The notes beneath the pieces are model-generated. The model ran no database searches. It saw nothing but the letters and a program-made list of their open reading frames with translations, and was not told the DNA's origin. This document shows, piece after piece, positions 18,334-27,864 of a DNA stretch of 64,000 bases. The DNA comes from Labilibacter marinus (GTDB lineage: Bacteria; Bacteroidota; Bacteroidia; Bacteroidales; Marinilabiliaceae), in NCBI RefSeq assembly GCF_001659685.2, contig NZ_LXYE02000024.1, forward strand, positions 186,001 to 250,000, in the 5' to 3' direction. The position numbers and the translations under genes were made by a program. The first letter of the stretch is position 1; every line of letters begins with the position of its first letter.

Positions 18334-19137
18334 ATGAAAAAATCTTTACGCTTAATGAGTTTAGTGGCATTTTTAATGCTTTTTGCTACAATTACAGTTC
18401 AAGCTCAAGGGGAAAATGATGAGTGGACTGAAGCAGGTACTTATAAAATTGGCGCATCAGGTCAGAATTTATGGATGACAATTAATGCTACCGGTGGATT
18501 AGAGTGGGCTGCAGAATTACCAAGCGATGATCCAAGACAAGTTTGGTCTATAGTAGACCATAGAACACCAGCTGACAATGGATTGTTGGAGATTACTGCT
18601 TATGTTCCTGGCGTTGGAACGTTTACCATGGCTACAAATGGAGTTGAAGGAGATCATCCAAATTATACGCTTATTGCTAGACCAGGTGAGCCGGTAAGTG
18701 TAACACCTCTAGATTTTGATTATTCAGGTCTAGACCAGTTTCAAAGGAGAAAAACGACTTCTAATCAAGGTGGCAACGATGCATTGTTTATAAAAACACC
18801 ATGGGGCACTAATTCAAGATATGTTACAGCTCCAAGCGCAGCAGGTGACCCTGTTCAATTTGGTTTGGATGGCTCGGCTATTGGAAAACTTGCATTTAGA
18901 TATGTAGGTCTACCATTAAGTGCTGATGAAAATGTTAGAGTTTCAAGTAACAATGTTTATCCAGTGGCAGGAAACGCAGGTGTGTTTAAGTTAGTTGAGA
19001 GTACAGAATGGACAGCATATTCAATTTCGGGTACGGTTGTTGCTTCAGGAAATGGTTATAATATTGACCTTTCTGCTTTCTCAAAAGGATTATATATCAT
19101 TAAATTTGATGGCGTAACAAAAAAAGTTAAACGTTAA
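18334..19137 (+). CDS. Small secreted protein with T9SS type A tail, unknown function
   Basis: The ATG at 18334 is preferred to the in-frame TTG at 18325 since both give the same signal peptide (MKKSLRL..VQAQ) and ATG is usual. The mature protein of about 240 residues opens with TYKIGASGQNLWMTI and QVWSIVD segments that faintly recall ricin-type beta-trefoil lectins; I do not recognise a family. The last 70 residues or so (TAYSISGTVVASG, SKGLYIIKF, KKVKR end) match a type A T9SS sorting domain, so it should reach the cell surface. It is monocistronic, with its own regulatory module and a strong terminator, suggesting a high and separate expression level. A carbohydrate-binding role at the surface is inference. 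Confidence 0.65.
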   Translation: MKKSLRLMSLVAFLMLFATITVQAQGENDEWTEAGTYKIGASGQNLWMTINATGGLEWAAELPSDDPRQVWSIVDHRTPADNGLLEITAYVPGVGTFTMATNGVEGDHPNYTLIARPGEPVSVTPLDFDYSGLDQFQRRKTTSNQGGNDALFIKTPWGTNSRYVTAPSAAGDPVQFGLDGSAIGKLAFRYVGLPLSADENVRVSSNNVYPVAGNAGVFKLVESTEWTAYSISGTVVASGNGYNIDLSAFSKGLYIIKFDGVTKKVKR

Positions 19138-19166
19138 TCTTTCACAAAGAATTAAGTAAATAATAG

Positions 19167-19198
19167 AATGGCGTCCTGTTTTTGGGCGCCATTTTTTT
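19167..19198 (+). terminator. Rho-independent terminator after the small T9SS protein gene
   Basis: AATGGCGTCC (19167-19176) pairs with GGGCGCCATT (19184-19193), one G-U pair, loop TGTTTTT, followed by T residues to 19198. A strong intrinsic terminator 30 bp after the stop codon. Confidence 0.92.
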
Positions 19199-19236
19199 GT
19201 TACAATATTACTCTATGTTTAATACATATCTCGAGT

Positions 19237-19407
19237 TTAACAACGATCCTCCACGAATTCTGAAACCTCTACTTTTTCATCGCGTATGGCCTGTAGTACT
19301 TCGTTAAGCTTCTTAAGATGATGATCTTTAAAACATAAGGAGTTGCTTGAGGTCGTGTTTAATTTGTTGATTTTAAGTATTTTGTAAGTCAGCCTGTTAT
19401 CTCTAAT
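19237..19407 (-). pseudogene. Possible 3' remnant of an unidentified gene
   Basis: Between the terminator at 19198 and the gene at 19483 the minus strand has about 56 open codons ending in a stop at 19237-19239. The end reads CFKDHHLKKLNEVLQAI then KVEVSEFVEDRC, an amphipathic, codon-like composition rather than random AT-rich DNA. No start codon or ribosome-binding site is visible, and a stop lies at 19408-19410. It could be a decayed gene end left by rearrangement, or chance. I do not recognise the family. Confidence 0.25.
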
Positions 19408-19482
19408 CTAAAAACTAACGATCTATTGGCCTGTATATAGCCATCAAACCAAAACCCCTTATGTAAATAATTAAGGATATAT

Positions 19483-22035
19483 ATGAAGAAATTAATGATT
19501 GCCCTAAGTATGTTTATTGTAAGCATAGCATTATCTGCGCAGCTTACCGTGTCGACTGATTTTACGAATGACGATCTAGAAAAACCAGCGTTTTATCCTA
19601 TTTGGACGGTGGCCAATCGCATCAGCCCAAAGAATGGGGCCAATGTGCGCCCTGACCTAAAGGTGAACTTGGTACGTATGATTGGTGGTATAAATAAGGT
19701 GGTAGATGGTGAAAATGTACCCAACTTGGATTTTGATCCTTGTACTTACGATGCTTCTACGGATACTTACATATATCATTGGGAGCGTTTAATTTCGCGT
19801 CTTGATAAAATAGTTCATTCGCAAGTCGGCATTCATCAGATCGTGGTTGATCAGCCACCTTGGGCGTTTCAGCATGGTTATACATTTATACCAACTGGGA
19901 CAACGGATGGTATTCACTTTCGTGAAGATGAGCGTGTGACACACTATGGTAATTCGCTGCCACCGGCTGATAAAGAGGCTTACCATGCCTTTGTTAAGGC
20001 GATGATGACGAAGTTAATTGATACTTACGGGAAAGAATTGGTGCTGTCATGGCATTTTAGGGTAGGCTCTGAAATTGAAACGCCTGATCATTGGAAGGGA
20101 AGTGAACAAGATTTTATAGCTCATTTTGCCAATACCGAACGTGCCATACGTGCCGTGTTGCCTGAGGCTAAAGTGGTGGTTCATACGCGCAAACCTGATT
20201 TTGTATATAAGGAGGGTACGGTACTTAATTATAAGGGCGAGGCCATTAAATCGTTTGCCAATGACCTTATAGATTACTGTTACGATAATGATATACGCTA
20301 TGATTATTGGGGAGTGTCGGATTATTTGGTTACTACAAGGGATGAGGATAGACTAGTGTCTCAAAAATATGAAATACTATTTGCTCCTTTGGTGAATCAT
20401 CCTAAATGGAATACTGACGCCAAACTTGAGGTGATGGAGTACGGTACCATTACTACTATGAATGGTAAGGATGGTAATGGTTTAATTAATTGTATGTCGG
20501 CTCATAGAGAGATAATGGAGTTGGAATTTGCTCAGCAGTTTTATAAATATGCCGACAAAGGGCTTGAGTCGATATACCGATGGGGCAACCGACCAGGCAG
20601 CGCTGATCCGGCAAATATTGAAATGCTTAATGCCATGATTGGTCAGCTTAGGTATGAAACACAGCTTAGCGGGACACCTAAAAATTCAAATAATAAACTG
20701 AATGCTTTTTTTGGTAAGAGTATAAATAATGATGCCTTTGATGCATTAATTTATAACTATAACCCAATATCTATGGATGATGAATCCACCGAAGATGTGG
20801 TGCTTTGTTTTACGATTGATCAACCCGTAGGAACAGATCTGGCTTACCGAAGTTTGTCGTATGATAAGACAAATAATCAATTGCAGTCGTTTTTAGCCAA
20901 TGAGCCTGCATCGGGATGGATTAAAAGTGGTTTTAACCGCTATGGAGATCCGACCCGCACACTTAATGAAGAGGGTGTGGCTGCTTATGATCAGTTTGAG
21001 TTTAGTAATGATCCTGCCTTTGGTCAATGGCAAACCATCACCAGTGTTGAGCGCACGGATGGTAAGCAAGGCTCTATGATTAAGTTGGTAACGAGCCTAG
21101 GTTCTTTTGCATTTAAAAAGTTTGAGTTCCGGTTTGCATCTGAATTAGCTCAAGAAATAACACCTGCCGAACTAAAGTGGACTTCAGATACCGATTTTCA
21201 GGATTTTACATTCTCGCAAGCAAATCCTATGATTGCAAATGATCTCTTAACACTTAATCTCGATGGTAACTACCCAAAGGTTGTTTATAGTCAATCTGTT
21301 TCAGCCGCTTTGTATGATCAAATTAGCATTGAACTAAAAAACGAAAGCGAAAGTGATATTTTTTATTTTGCTTTTTATAAGAATTCACAAAAGTATCAAA
21401 TCCGTTTTTCGCCAAGTATAAATCAAACAGACTTTAGCACGTATACCGTAAATTTAGGTGCTAATGCTAATTGGAGTGGCGTGATTAGTAATTTTCAAAT
21501 TGAAACAGGTAATAAAGTTGGTACTGGGATTGTAACAATAAATAGTATTGAATTTATTCCTCATGCTTCGTCTAATTTGTTGAATGTTGATTTTCAGGTG
21601 GAAGGCGAAGGGTTTTTAAACTATAGTAGTGGTGCCTGTTATAATGGGCAAGCATTTACCTTGCAAGCCACCGCGTATGATGGTTGGGTTTTTGATTCAT
21701 GGGCAGGGGATGTAGTTAGTTTAGATAATCCTTTAACGATTACAATAACTGAAGATATGCTTATAAAAGCTGTGTTTAGGAAAAGTACCTCTGTTAAAAT
21801 AAAAGATTATTTATCCCTAAAGGTTTATCCAAATCCATCATCTGGATTCTTTAGTTTAGAAACAAGTGAAGTAGGGGAAGTGCAATACAGCGTTTTTTCA
21901 ATGGATGGAAAACAAGTTACTTCTGGAAGTTTTTGCCATAATACGCGCATTGAAATAGCACAAGCAGGGTTATATATTCTATTGGCAGATTGCCAGAATA
22001 AAACCATAAGTAAAAAGTTAGTTGTAGTTCAATAG
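19483..22035 (+). CDS. GH39-like clan GH-A glycoside hydrolase with repeat and T9SS domains, paralogue 3
   Basis: The 850-residue protein begins with a signal peptide (MKKLMIAL..ALSAQ). Residues about 20-555 are the same catalytic unit as the gene at 6653: RVGSEIE gives acid/base E197 and VMEYGTI nucleophile E319. It then adds a beta-sandwich (about 560-700), an InlB-type bacterial repeat (GWVFDSWAGDVVSLDNPL, about 705-770) and a T9SS type A sorting domain (VYPNPSSGFF onward). The enzyme is thus predicted to work outside the cell while its paralogue stays in the periplasm. Its codons look richer in G/C than its neighbours (many GCC, CGC, GGC), which may mean separate acquisition. Family activity is not established by sequence. 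Confidence 0.7.
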   Translation: MKKLMIALSMFIVSIALSAQLTVSTDFTNDDLEKPAFYPIWTVANRISPKNGANVRPDLKVNLVRMIGGINKVVDGENVPNLDFDPCTYDASTDTYIYHWERLISRLDKIVHSQVGIHQIVVDQPPWAFQHGYTFIPTGTTDGIHFREDERVTHYGNSLPPADKEAYHAFVKAMMTKLIDTYGKELVLSWHFRVGSEIETPDHWKGSEQDFIAHFANTERAIRAVLPEAKVVVHTRKPDFVYKEGTVLNYKGEAIKSFANDLIDYCYDNDIRYDYWGVSDYLVTTRDEDRLVSQKYEILFAPLVNHPKWNTDAKLEVMEYGTITTMNGKDGNGLINCMSAHREIMELEFAQQFYKYADKGLESIYRWGNRPGSADPANIEMLNAMIGQLRYETQLSGTPKNSNNKLNAFFGKSINNDAFDALIYNYNPISMDDESTEDVVLCFTIDQPVGTDLAYRSLSYDKTNNQLQSFLANEPASGWIKSGFNRYGDPTRTLNEEGVAAYDQFEFSNDPAFGQWQTITSVERTDGKQGSMIKLVTSLGSFAFKKFEFRFASELAQEITPAELKWTSDTDFQDFTFSQANPMIANDLLTLNLDGNYPKVVYSQSVSAALYDQISIELKNESESDIFYFAFYKNSQKYQIRFSPSINQTDFSTYTVNLGANANWSGVISNFQIETGNKVGTGIVTINSIEFIPHASSNLLNVDFQVEGEGFLNYSSGACYNGQAFTLQATAYDGWVFDSWAGDVVSLDNPLTITITEDMLIKAVFRKSTSVKIKDYLSLKVYPNPSSGFFSLETSEVGEVQYSVFSMDGKQVTSGSFCHNTRIEIAQAGLYILLADCQNKTISKKLVVVQ

Positions 22036-22149
22036 CGATGGTTTTGAGTGATTGCACCGATAAAAGTGAGTTTGAAGAAAACCAATAAAAAGCATTGCAG
22101 AAAACATTATTCTCCTTGTAGGACTCATGGGTTTACATGATGTTAGAGT

Positions 22150-22252
22150 TGAATTTATACGTCATAGTGATATATAAATTCATATATGATGCCACATTTA
22201 AAGTATTTGGGTTATTCTTTCAACAACTTGAGGTGATGCAGTAATAAATTTG
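22150..22252 (+). promoter_or_regulatory. Regulatory module copy C upstream of the sulfatase operon
   Basis: Perfect 10-bp arms TGAATTTATA (22150-22159) and TATAAATTCA (22173-22182) surround a centre at 22166. The conserved block starts at 22196 (ATTTAAAGTATTTGGG, then TTCTTTCAACAAC) and TAAATTTG lies at 22245-22252, 79 bp from the centre. Nearly identical to copy A, including the CGTCATAGTGATA spacer. It occupies most of the 301-bp gap. Confidence 0.8.
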
Positions 22253-22336
22253 GTAATTGGTAAGGAGTGGATAATTAGCTTATATAAATTGTTCTATCAA
22301 AGCGTTATTCTTCCATAAATTAATTACAAAATTTAA

Positions 22337-23773
22337 ATGAAGAGAGTAATTATAATACACGTTTTAATCGCTTTTAGTGTTGTGGCTAGCTTCGCTCAAA
22401 AACAACCCAACGTACTTGTTTTTTTAGTAGATGATTTACGTGCTGAATTAGGGTGTTATGGTAGCGAAGTTGTTAAAAGTCCAAATATAGATGCCTTAGC
22501 TAAAGATGGGGTTATGTTTAACAAAGCATACTGCCAACAAGCGATCTGTGCACCTTCGCGCATGAGTATATTAACGGGCTTGCGTCCAGAATCTATTGGT
22601 ATTTATTCCATATTCACAAAGCTACGTTCTGTACATAAGGATATGGTTACTATGCCTCAGTTTTTTAAAGAAAAAGGTTACACAACAGTTAGTGTAGGAA
22701 AAGTATATCATCATGGTAACGATGATGTAAAAAGTTGGAGTATCCATCATCCAAAAGAAACTAATTCTTGGATAAAACCAGAAAGTTTAGCCATTATCGA
22801 TAGTTTGAAAAAAGCTGGTATAAAAGGGAATGGTCCTGCTTTTGAATGTGCAGATGTTGGCGATGATGCATATAAAGATGGTCGCGCAGTTACTCAGGCA
22901 ATTAAAACGCTTCAGCAAATTAAAGATGATAAGTTTTTAATGTTTGTAGGTTTAACTAAACCGCATCTTCCATTTAATGCACCTAAAAAGTATTGGGATT
23001 TATATAATAAGTCAGATTTAGTTGTTCCAAATAAAAACACCCCAGAAGGTATGCATAGGCTTGCATTGACCAAATGGGGAGAGTTACGCAACTATCATGG
23101 CATTCCTAAAGAGGGACTTTTAGATGATGAATTATCTAAAGACTTAAAACATGGTTATTATGCTTGTGTAAGTTATATAGATGCGCAGGTGGGGCGTGTG
23201 ATGAAGACCTTGGAAGAATTGGATTTACGCGAAAATACGATGATTGTACTCATGAGTGATCACGGTTGGAAACTTGGTGAGTACGGGGCATGGTGTAAGC
23301 ATACTAATTTTGAAATAGATGTGCATGTGCCTATGATCATTAGCAGAGAAACAAGTTATAAAAACAGAGTAACTGATGCTACAACAGATGCTTTAGTGGA
23401 GAATGTAGACTTATTTGCGACAGCTGCCGATTTTTGTGGATTAGAAACCCATACGCTGGAAGGAAAAAGCTTAATGCCATTAGTAGATAATCCAAAACTG
23501 AAATGGAATAAAGGAGCTTACAGTTTATACGCTAGAGGTAAAACGATGGGATTAACCTGTACAGACAATGAGTGGCGTTATACAGAATGGCGAAATGGCG
23601 AAACTCAAGAATTACAGGGTGCTGAATTATATCATTATAAAGCAAACCTAAAGGTAGCCAAAGAAAATTTTTCAGGAAACCCAGAATATAAAAGGGTTGA
23701 AGAAAGAATGAAAAAGTTGTTAGAAAAGCAATTTCCTAGTAATAGGAGTACTTTTTATACAGTGACTAAATAA
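22337..23773 (+). CDS. S1-family sulfatase, iduronate-2-sulfatase-like (S1_7 type)
   Basis: The 478-residue protein has a signal peptide (cleavage near SFAQ, 21). It shows a complete type I sulfatase signature: metal-binding DD at 32-33, the formylglycine motif C71-A-P-S-R, KVYHHG, and [12 protein letters not shown] for metal and sulfate contacts. The overall layout ([31 protein letters not shown]) is that of the iduronate-2-sulfatase-like group. The Cys requires conversion by an anaerobic or aerobic maturase encoded elsewhere. It is exported, probably periplasmic, and removes sulfate esters so that exo-glycosidases can proceed. It heads a run of genes with short gaps behind module C. The exact sulfated sugar is unknown. 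Confidence 0.9.
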   Translation: MKRVIIIHVLIAFSVVASFAQKQPNVLVFLVDDLRAELGCYGSEVVKSPNIDALAKDGVMFNKAYCQQAICAPSRMSILTGLRPESIGIYSIFTKLRSVHKDMVTMPQFFKEKGYTTVSVGKVYHHGNDDVKSWSIHHPKETNSWIKPESLAIIDSLKKAGIKGNGPAFECADVGDDAYKDGRAVTQAIKTLQQIKDDKFLMFVGLTKPHLPFNAPKKYWDLYNKSDLVVPNKNTPEGMHRLALTKWGELRNYHGIPKEGLLDDELSKDLKHGYYACVSYIDAQVGRVMKTLEELDLRENTMIVLMSDHGWKLGEYGAWCKHTNFEIDVHVPMIISRETSYKNRVTDATTDALVENVDLFATAADFCGLETHTLEGKSLMPLVDNPKLKWNKGAYSLYARGKTMGLTCTDNEWRYTEWRNGETQELQGAELYHYKANLKVAKENFSGNPEYKRVEERMKKLLEKQFPSNRSTFYTVTK

Positions 23774-23881
23774 GAAAACAAGAGTATTATTGACTATATA
23801 TTAATATAATATAACGAATTGGCTTAATGTTGCTGTGGGGAAGTAAAGTTAGCTAGCGTTATGTGTGGTAAAAGGTAACAT

Positions 23882-26800
23882 ATGAAAACAGTGAATTTAA
23901 AAGTTGGGTGGGTATTATGTTTATGTGTATTGGCAGTTTCTTCTTTTGCTCAATCCCTACAACATCCTGCAATTTGGACTACTCCAGCAGACAAAACTGC
24001 TATTTTAGCAAAGATTGAAAATTATAGTTGGGCGGCAAGTGTTGTTGCTAAAGCAAAAGCTGCAGTAGAGGATAAAGTAGATACTCACTTATCAAATCCT
24101 GCTACAATTCTTAATACTATTCCTGAATTTGCTTCAGATGATAATTTATCAGAAGCGGAGGCAAGTTCGGCTAACGCAGGGCATTCTAAAGTGTTAAATT
24201 ATGCCTCGTATGCATCTATGGTATATTATGTAACAGGAGAAGAAAAGTATGCGCAGTTCGCCGCAGATATTCTTTGGAATTATATAGAAGAGCTCGAAAC
24301 AAGAAGTCCTCATAATACCGCCATGAGTGGTAGTGATTTTTATGACCCTAGGGCTGGTTATGCTCAGTTTTCTATAGCCTATGACTTTTTATATAATTAT
24401 TTAAAGGAATCTGGCAGACAAGTCTACACGTTATCTTCAGCAAGTAAAGTGGCTTATGATCATACTAAAGCACAAAAGGCTGTTTATAATATTGCGATGA
24501 ATGCTTTACATGAGCATGGTGGCGCTGATACAAAATATGGTAAGATGGTTAGTAATCATCCTATATTAAGATCTCCTGGCGTACTATTTAGTATTTTATG
24601 TGTGGACGATGATACGGAACGAGAAAGAATGTTTGATGTGTTTTGGAACGTAGGTACAAAAGAACAAAACTCATTCACAAAAACTATTTTACCAATGTTC
24701 GGAGAACAAGGTATTTGGCCAGAAGCAGTAAGTTATAGTTTTATGCAGAATGTTACTTTGGTGCTAAATATTGTGGATCGCTTAAAACCAGAACTAAATG
24801 TAATGGATGATAATACCCATATTCTGGATGGAAACTTTTTGTTTGATAACCTTAGGATGCCTAACAGAAGATTTGTTCGATATGGAGATTCTCATAGAGA
24901 TATAGATAAAACAGGAGAAATATATAGGTATACCTTAAATCTTAGTAAAAGAAGAGGATTAACTGATTATGTAGAAAAAGCAAAGATTGCTCTAAGACAA
25001 GGCTATGATGCCGACGGTGGTTATGATCCTATCGTACCAATTACAACCTTTGGTAATTACAGGGCATTTGATCAGTTGTTTTGGGGAATAGATGTTCCTA
25101 ATATTATAGAAGAAGGTATCGACTTTCAAAAACCAACCGTACTAGTAAAACACGCTGGTGTAGCGCTTCAGCGTAATTATGTTGAGGAAGACAATGAGGA
25201 TTACGGCCTTTGTGGAATTATTGGAGGAGCCCATTATGTGCATTCACATGTAACAGGTATTACCATGGAGTTATATGGAGCTGGTTATGTTATGGCTGCA
25301 AATGGTGGTTTGCCTCATACATTAGCCGAAAGAAGTGACCCTGTACATACAACATACTTCTGGCGTCACGCAGGCAATAACACTATGATTGTAAACGGAA
25401 CCTCTCATGGTATTCAAACTGGTGCTTGGAATTCAGATTCTCAGTTATGGATGCCTACTACAGTCAATGTTGCCGCAGAACCTAAACACCTAGAAGATGC
25501 AATAAATCCAAATTTTAGTTTTGCTACTCAATTTTTAGATGATCATGTAAATGATGATCAGCAACAACGTACTTTAAGTACAATCAGAACTAGCGAAACA
25601 ACAGCATATTATTTTGATATGTTCCGATCTAAATCTTTAGGAACAAATAATTTTCATGATTACATCTATCACAATTTAGGTGATGAAATGCATATTTTCA
25701 ATAGTGATGAGCAGGAATTGTCTGTGAGTGCAACTACCAGATATCAAAATGATATTGGAGATACACATGCATCTCCAGGTTGGCGCTTTTTTGAAGAAAC
25801 CAAAGTAACAGAGTTTGTTGATGCAGCAACCAAAGTACGTTTTGATTTAAATGAAACCAATACTTATATGACCATGTTTGCACCTGCAGGTGTAGCACGT
25901 GAGTATACCAAAGCTTTGGGGCCAGGAACACGAGAAGCAAAAGGTGGTTACGAGGATAAAAAGACCCAAATAATTGCAGTAAGACAACAAGGAGAAGCAT
26001 GGAATAAACCATACGTACATATTTTTGAGCCATCAAAATCAGCTAATACAAGTGTTAAATCAGTAGAGCACTTATATACAGGTGATGTAATTGTTGGTGC
26101 AAAAGTGTATAGTCAGGTTGGAGATAAGGTAGTAACTGATTTTATAATTTGTCAAGAAGATGCATCTCAAGTATTTGCTTTGGCTGAAGAGGGTATAACT
26201 TTTACAGGGAGATTTGCAGTAGTTCGTAAAGAGCAAAAATTGGATAAAGCTTACGTTACCTTATATATTGGCGAAGGAACCAGTTTAGTTTATGGTGAGC
26301 ATAGCTTAGATGCGGATAATGACAAAAAAGGCCAAAAGGTAATTGAAGTTGCTGCAGATATGAGTCGAGTGATTGGCTTCAAGGATTTGGAAAATAATCA
26401 AGAAATAGCGAAGGGCTCAGATTTATCGGTTGAAGCTATTATAGGAACCGACTTTACTGAAGCAACACTTTTTGTAGATGGTGTAAGTATTAGTACTCTA
26501 ACGGAAGCTCCTTATGCATGGTCATCGGTTCCAGAACTGACTAACATGAACAATCTATCTTATTTAATTAAAATAGTAGCGAAGGATGCTCAAGGAGAAG
26601 TGGAGGAGCGCAGTCTTACTGTTCTTACTCCAAATCAATGGGCTTATACAAGTGATAATAAGCCTCACACAATACCAGGTAAGGTGGAGTTTGAACATTA
26701 CGATAATGGAGGTAAGGATATTGCTTATTGGGATAAAACAGGAACTAATGCCAGCTATATTTATAGAGGCGATGACCAGGTAGATCTTACTTCTAGTGGG

Positions 26801-27769
26801 CTTGTATCAGATATTAAAACGGGAGAATGGTTAGAGTTTACCATTGATGTTGCAACATCAGGAAATTATGATTTAGATGTGCGTCACCAAACAACGCGTA
26901 ATGCAGAAGTAAATCAACTTACGGTATCTCTACCAGAAGAAAATACTACTTTGATCAGTAACTTTATGCTAGGGTATACAGGCTCAAACTATGAAGTAAA
27001 AAAAGTGGGAAACTTTTATTTAGAAGCAGGTACTCATGTACTAAAGTTTAATTTCTTAGAATATGGTTTTAAGGTAGATTATTTTGAGTTGACTAAAACT
27101 TCAGATGCTTATAAAGTAACATTTAATGATGGCGAGAAGTTGATTAATGTTTATTCAGGTAATGATGGTACTTGTAAATTGCCTACAACACCAACTCGTG
27201 TAGAAGAGCTTTTTGTAAACTGGGTAACAGGTACAGGAAGTGTGTTTGATGAAACAACTGTGGTTACCGAAAATATGGAGGTAACGGCTACTTGGAAAGC
27301 AAAAACATATACCATCTCTGTTATTTCTGACCATGGTACAGTAAGCTTCAGTCCAGAGTTAGACGAGTATGATCCTTATACGCAAGTTACCTTAACTGCT
27401 ACGCCAGATACTGACTATGAATTTAAATCGTGGTCTGGAGATTATACTGGAACAGAAAATCCATTGACTATAACAGTAGTTTCAGCTTTAAATATTACTG
27501 CTAATTATAGGAATACTACTAGTGTAAAGTCGCAGGTAGAAAATATATTAAAGATAAGTCCTAACCCATCTAATGGTACGTTTATCATTAAATTAATTAA
27601 TAATGAGGAGGCTACATACAACCTTTATAGTTTAAATGGTGCTCTAATATCTAATGGAGATTTCTATTCAGAAACTAAAGTAAGTGTTGAAACTAATGTA
27701 AAGGGGATGTTTATGTTAGAAGTAATTACCAAACGCGGTAAAGAAGTTCAAAAGCTTATAATTAAGTAA
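23882..27769 (+). CDS. Heparinase II/III-like polysaccharide lyase with CBM, repeat and T9SS domains
   Basis: The 1295-residue protein starts with a signal peptide (SSFAQ, about 24). Residues about 30-420 are an alpha-helical toroid (SNHPILRSPGVLF, QGIWPEAVSYSF) and about 420-800 an antiparallel beta-sheet domain with GGAHYVHSHVTGITMELYGA, the layout of heparinase-like lyases (PL12/15/17/39 and similar). Then come an immunoglobulin-like segment, a CBM6/35-like module (about 930-1075, KVEFEHYDNGG to VDYFELTK), two InlB-type repeats (about 1080-1215) and a T9SS type A domain (ISPNPSNGTF onward). It should act outside the cell as an endolyase on a uronic-acid polysaccharide. Some ulvan lyase families may share this architecture; I cannot place it in a PL family by eye. 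Confidence 0.75.
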   Translation: MKTVNLKVGWVLCLCVLAVSSFAQSLQHPAIWTTPADKTAILAKIENYSWAASVVAKAKAAVEDKVDTHLSNPATILNTIPEFASDDNLSEAEASSANAGHSKVLNYASYASMVYYVTGEEKYAQFAADILWNYIEELETRSPHNTAMSGSDFYDPRAGYAQFSIAYDFLYNYLKESGRQVYTLSSASKVAYDHTKAQKAVYNIAMNALHEHGGADTKYGKMVSNHPILRSPGVLFSILCVDDDTERERMFDVFWNVGTKEQNSFTKTILPMFGEQGIWPEAVSYSFMQNVTLVLNIVDRLKPELNVMDDNTHILDGNFLFDNLRMPNRRFVRYGDSHRDIDKTGEIYRYTLNLSKRRGLTDYVEKAKIALRQGYDADGGYDPIVPITTFGNYRAFDQLFWGIDVPNIIEEGIDFQKPTVLVKHAGVALQRNYVEEDNEDYGLCGIIGGAHYVHSHVTGITMELYGAGYVMAANGGLPHTLAERSDPVHTTYFWRHAGNNTMIVNGTSHGIQTGAWNSDSQLWMPTTVNVAAEPKHLEDAINPNFSFATQFLDDHVNDDQQQRTLSTIRTSETTAYYFDMFRSKSLGTNNFHDYIYHNLGDEMHIFNSDEQELSVSATTRYQNDIGDTHASPGWRFFEETKVTEFVDAATKVRFDLNETNTYMTMFAPAGVAREYTKALGPGTREAKGGYEDKKTQIIAVRQQGEAWNKPYVHIFEPSKSANTSVKSVEHLYTGDVIVGAKVYSQVGDKVVTDFIICQEDASQVFALAEEGITFTGRFAVVRKEQKLDKAYVTLYIGEGTSLVYGEHSLDADNDKKGQKVIEVAADMSRVIGFKDLENNQEIAKGSDLSVEAIIGTDFTEATLFVDGVSISTLTEAPYAWSSVPELTNMNNLSYLIKIVAKDAQGEVEERSLTVLTPNQWAYTSDNKPHTIPGKVEFEHYDNGGKDIAYWDKTGTNASYIYRGDDQVDLTSSGLVSDIKTGEWLEFTIDVATSGNYDLDVRHQTTRNAEVNQLTVSLPEENTTLISNFMLGYTGSNYEVKKVGNFYLEAGTHVLKFNFLEYGFKVDYFELTKTSDAYKVTFNDGEKLINVYSGNDGTCKLPTTPTRVEELFVNWVTGTGSVFDETTVVTENMEVTATWKAKTYTISVISDHGTVSFSPELDEYDPYTQVTLTATPDTDYEFKSWSGDYTGTENPLTITVVSALNITANYRNTTSVKSQVENILKISPNPSNGTFIIKLINNEEATYNLYSLNGALISNGDFYSETKVSVETNVKGMFMLEVITKRGKEVQKLIIK

Positions 27770-27864
27770 CACAACTTAGTTTGTTTTCTATAGTACTGCA
27801 GTAATTAATTTGCTGCAGTGCCTTTAATATTTAAACCCTTATTTAAAGTAGTAGGACTTAATCT

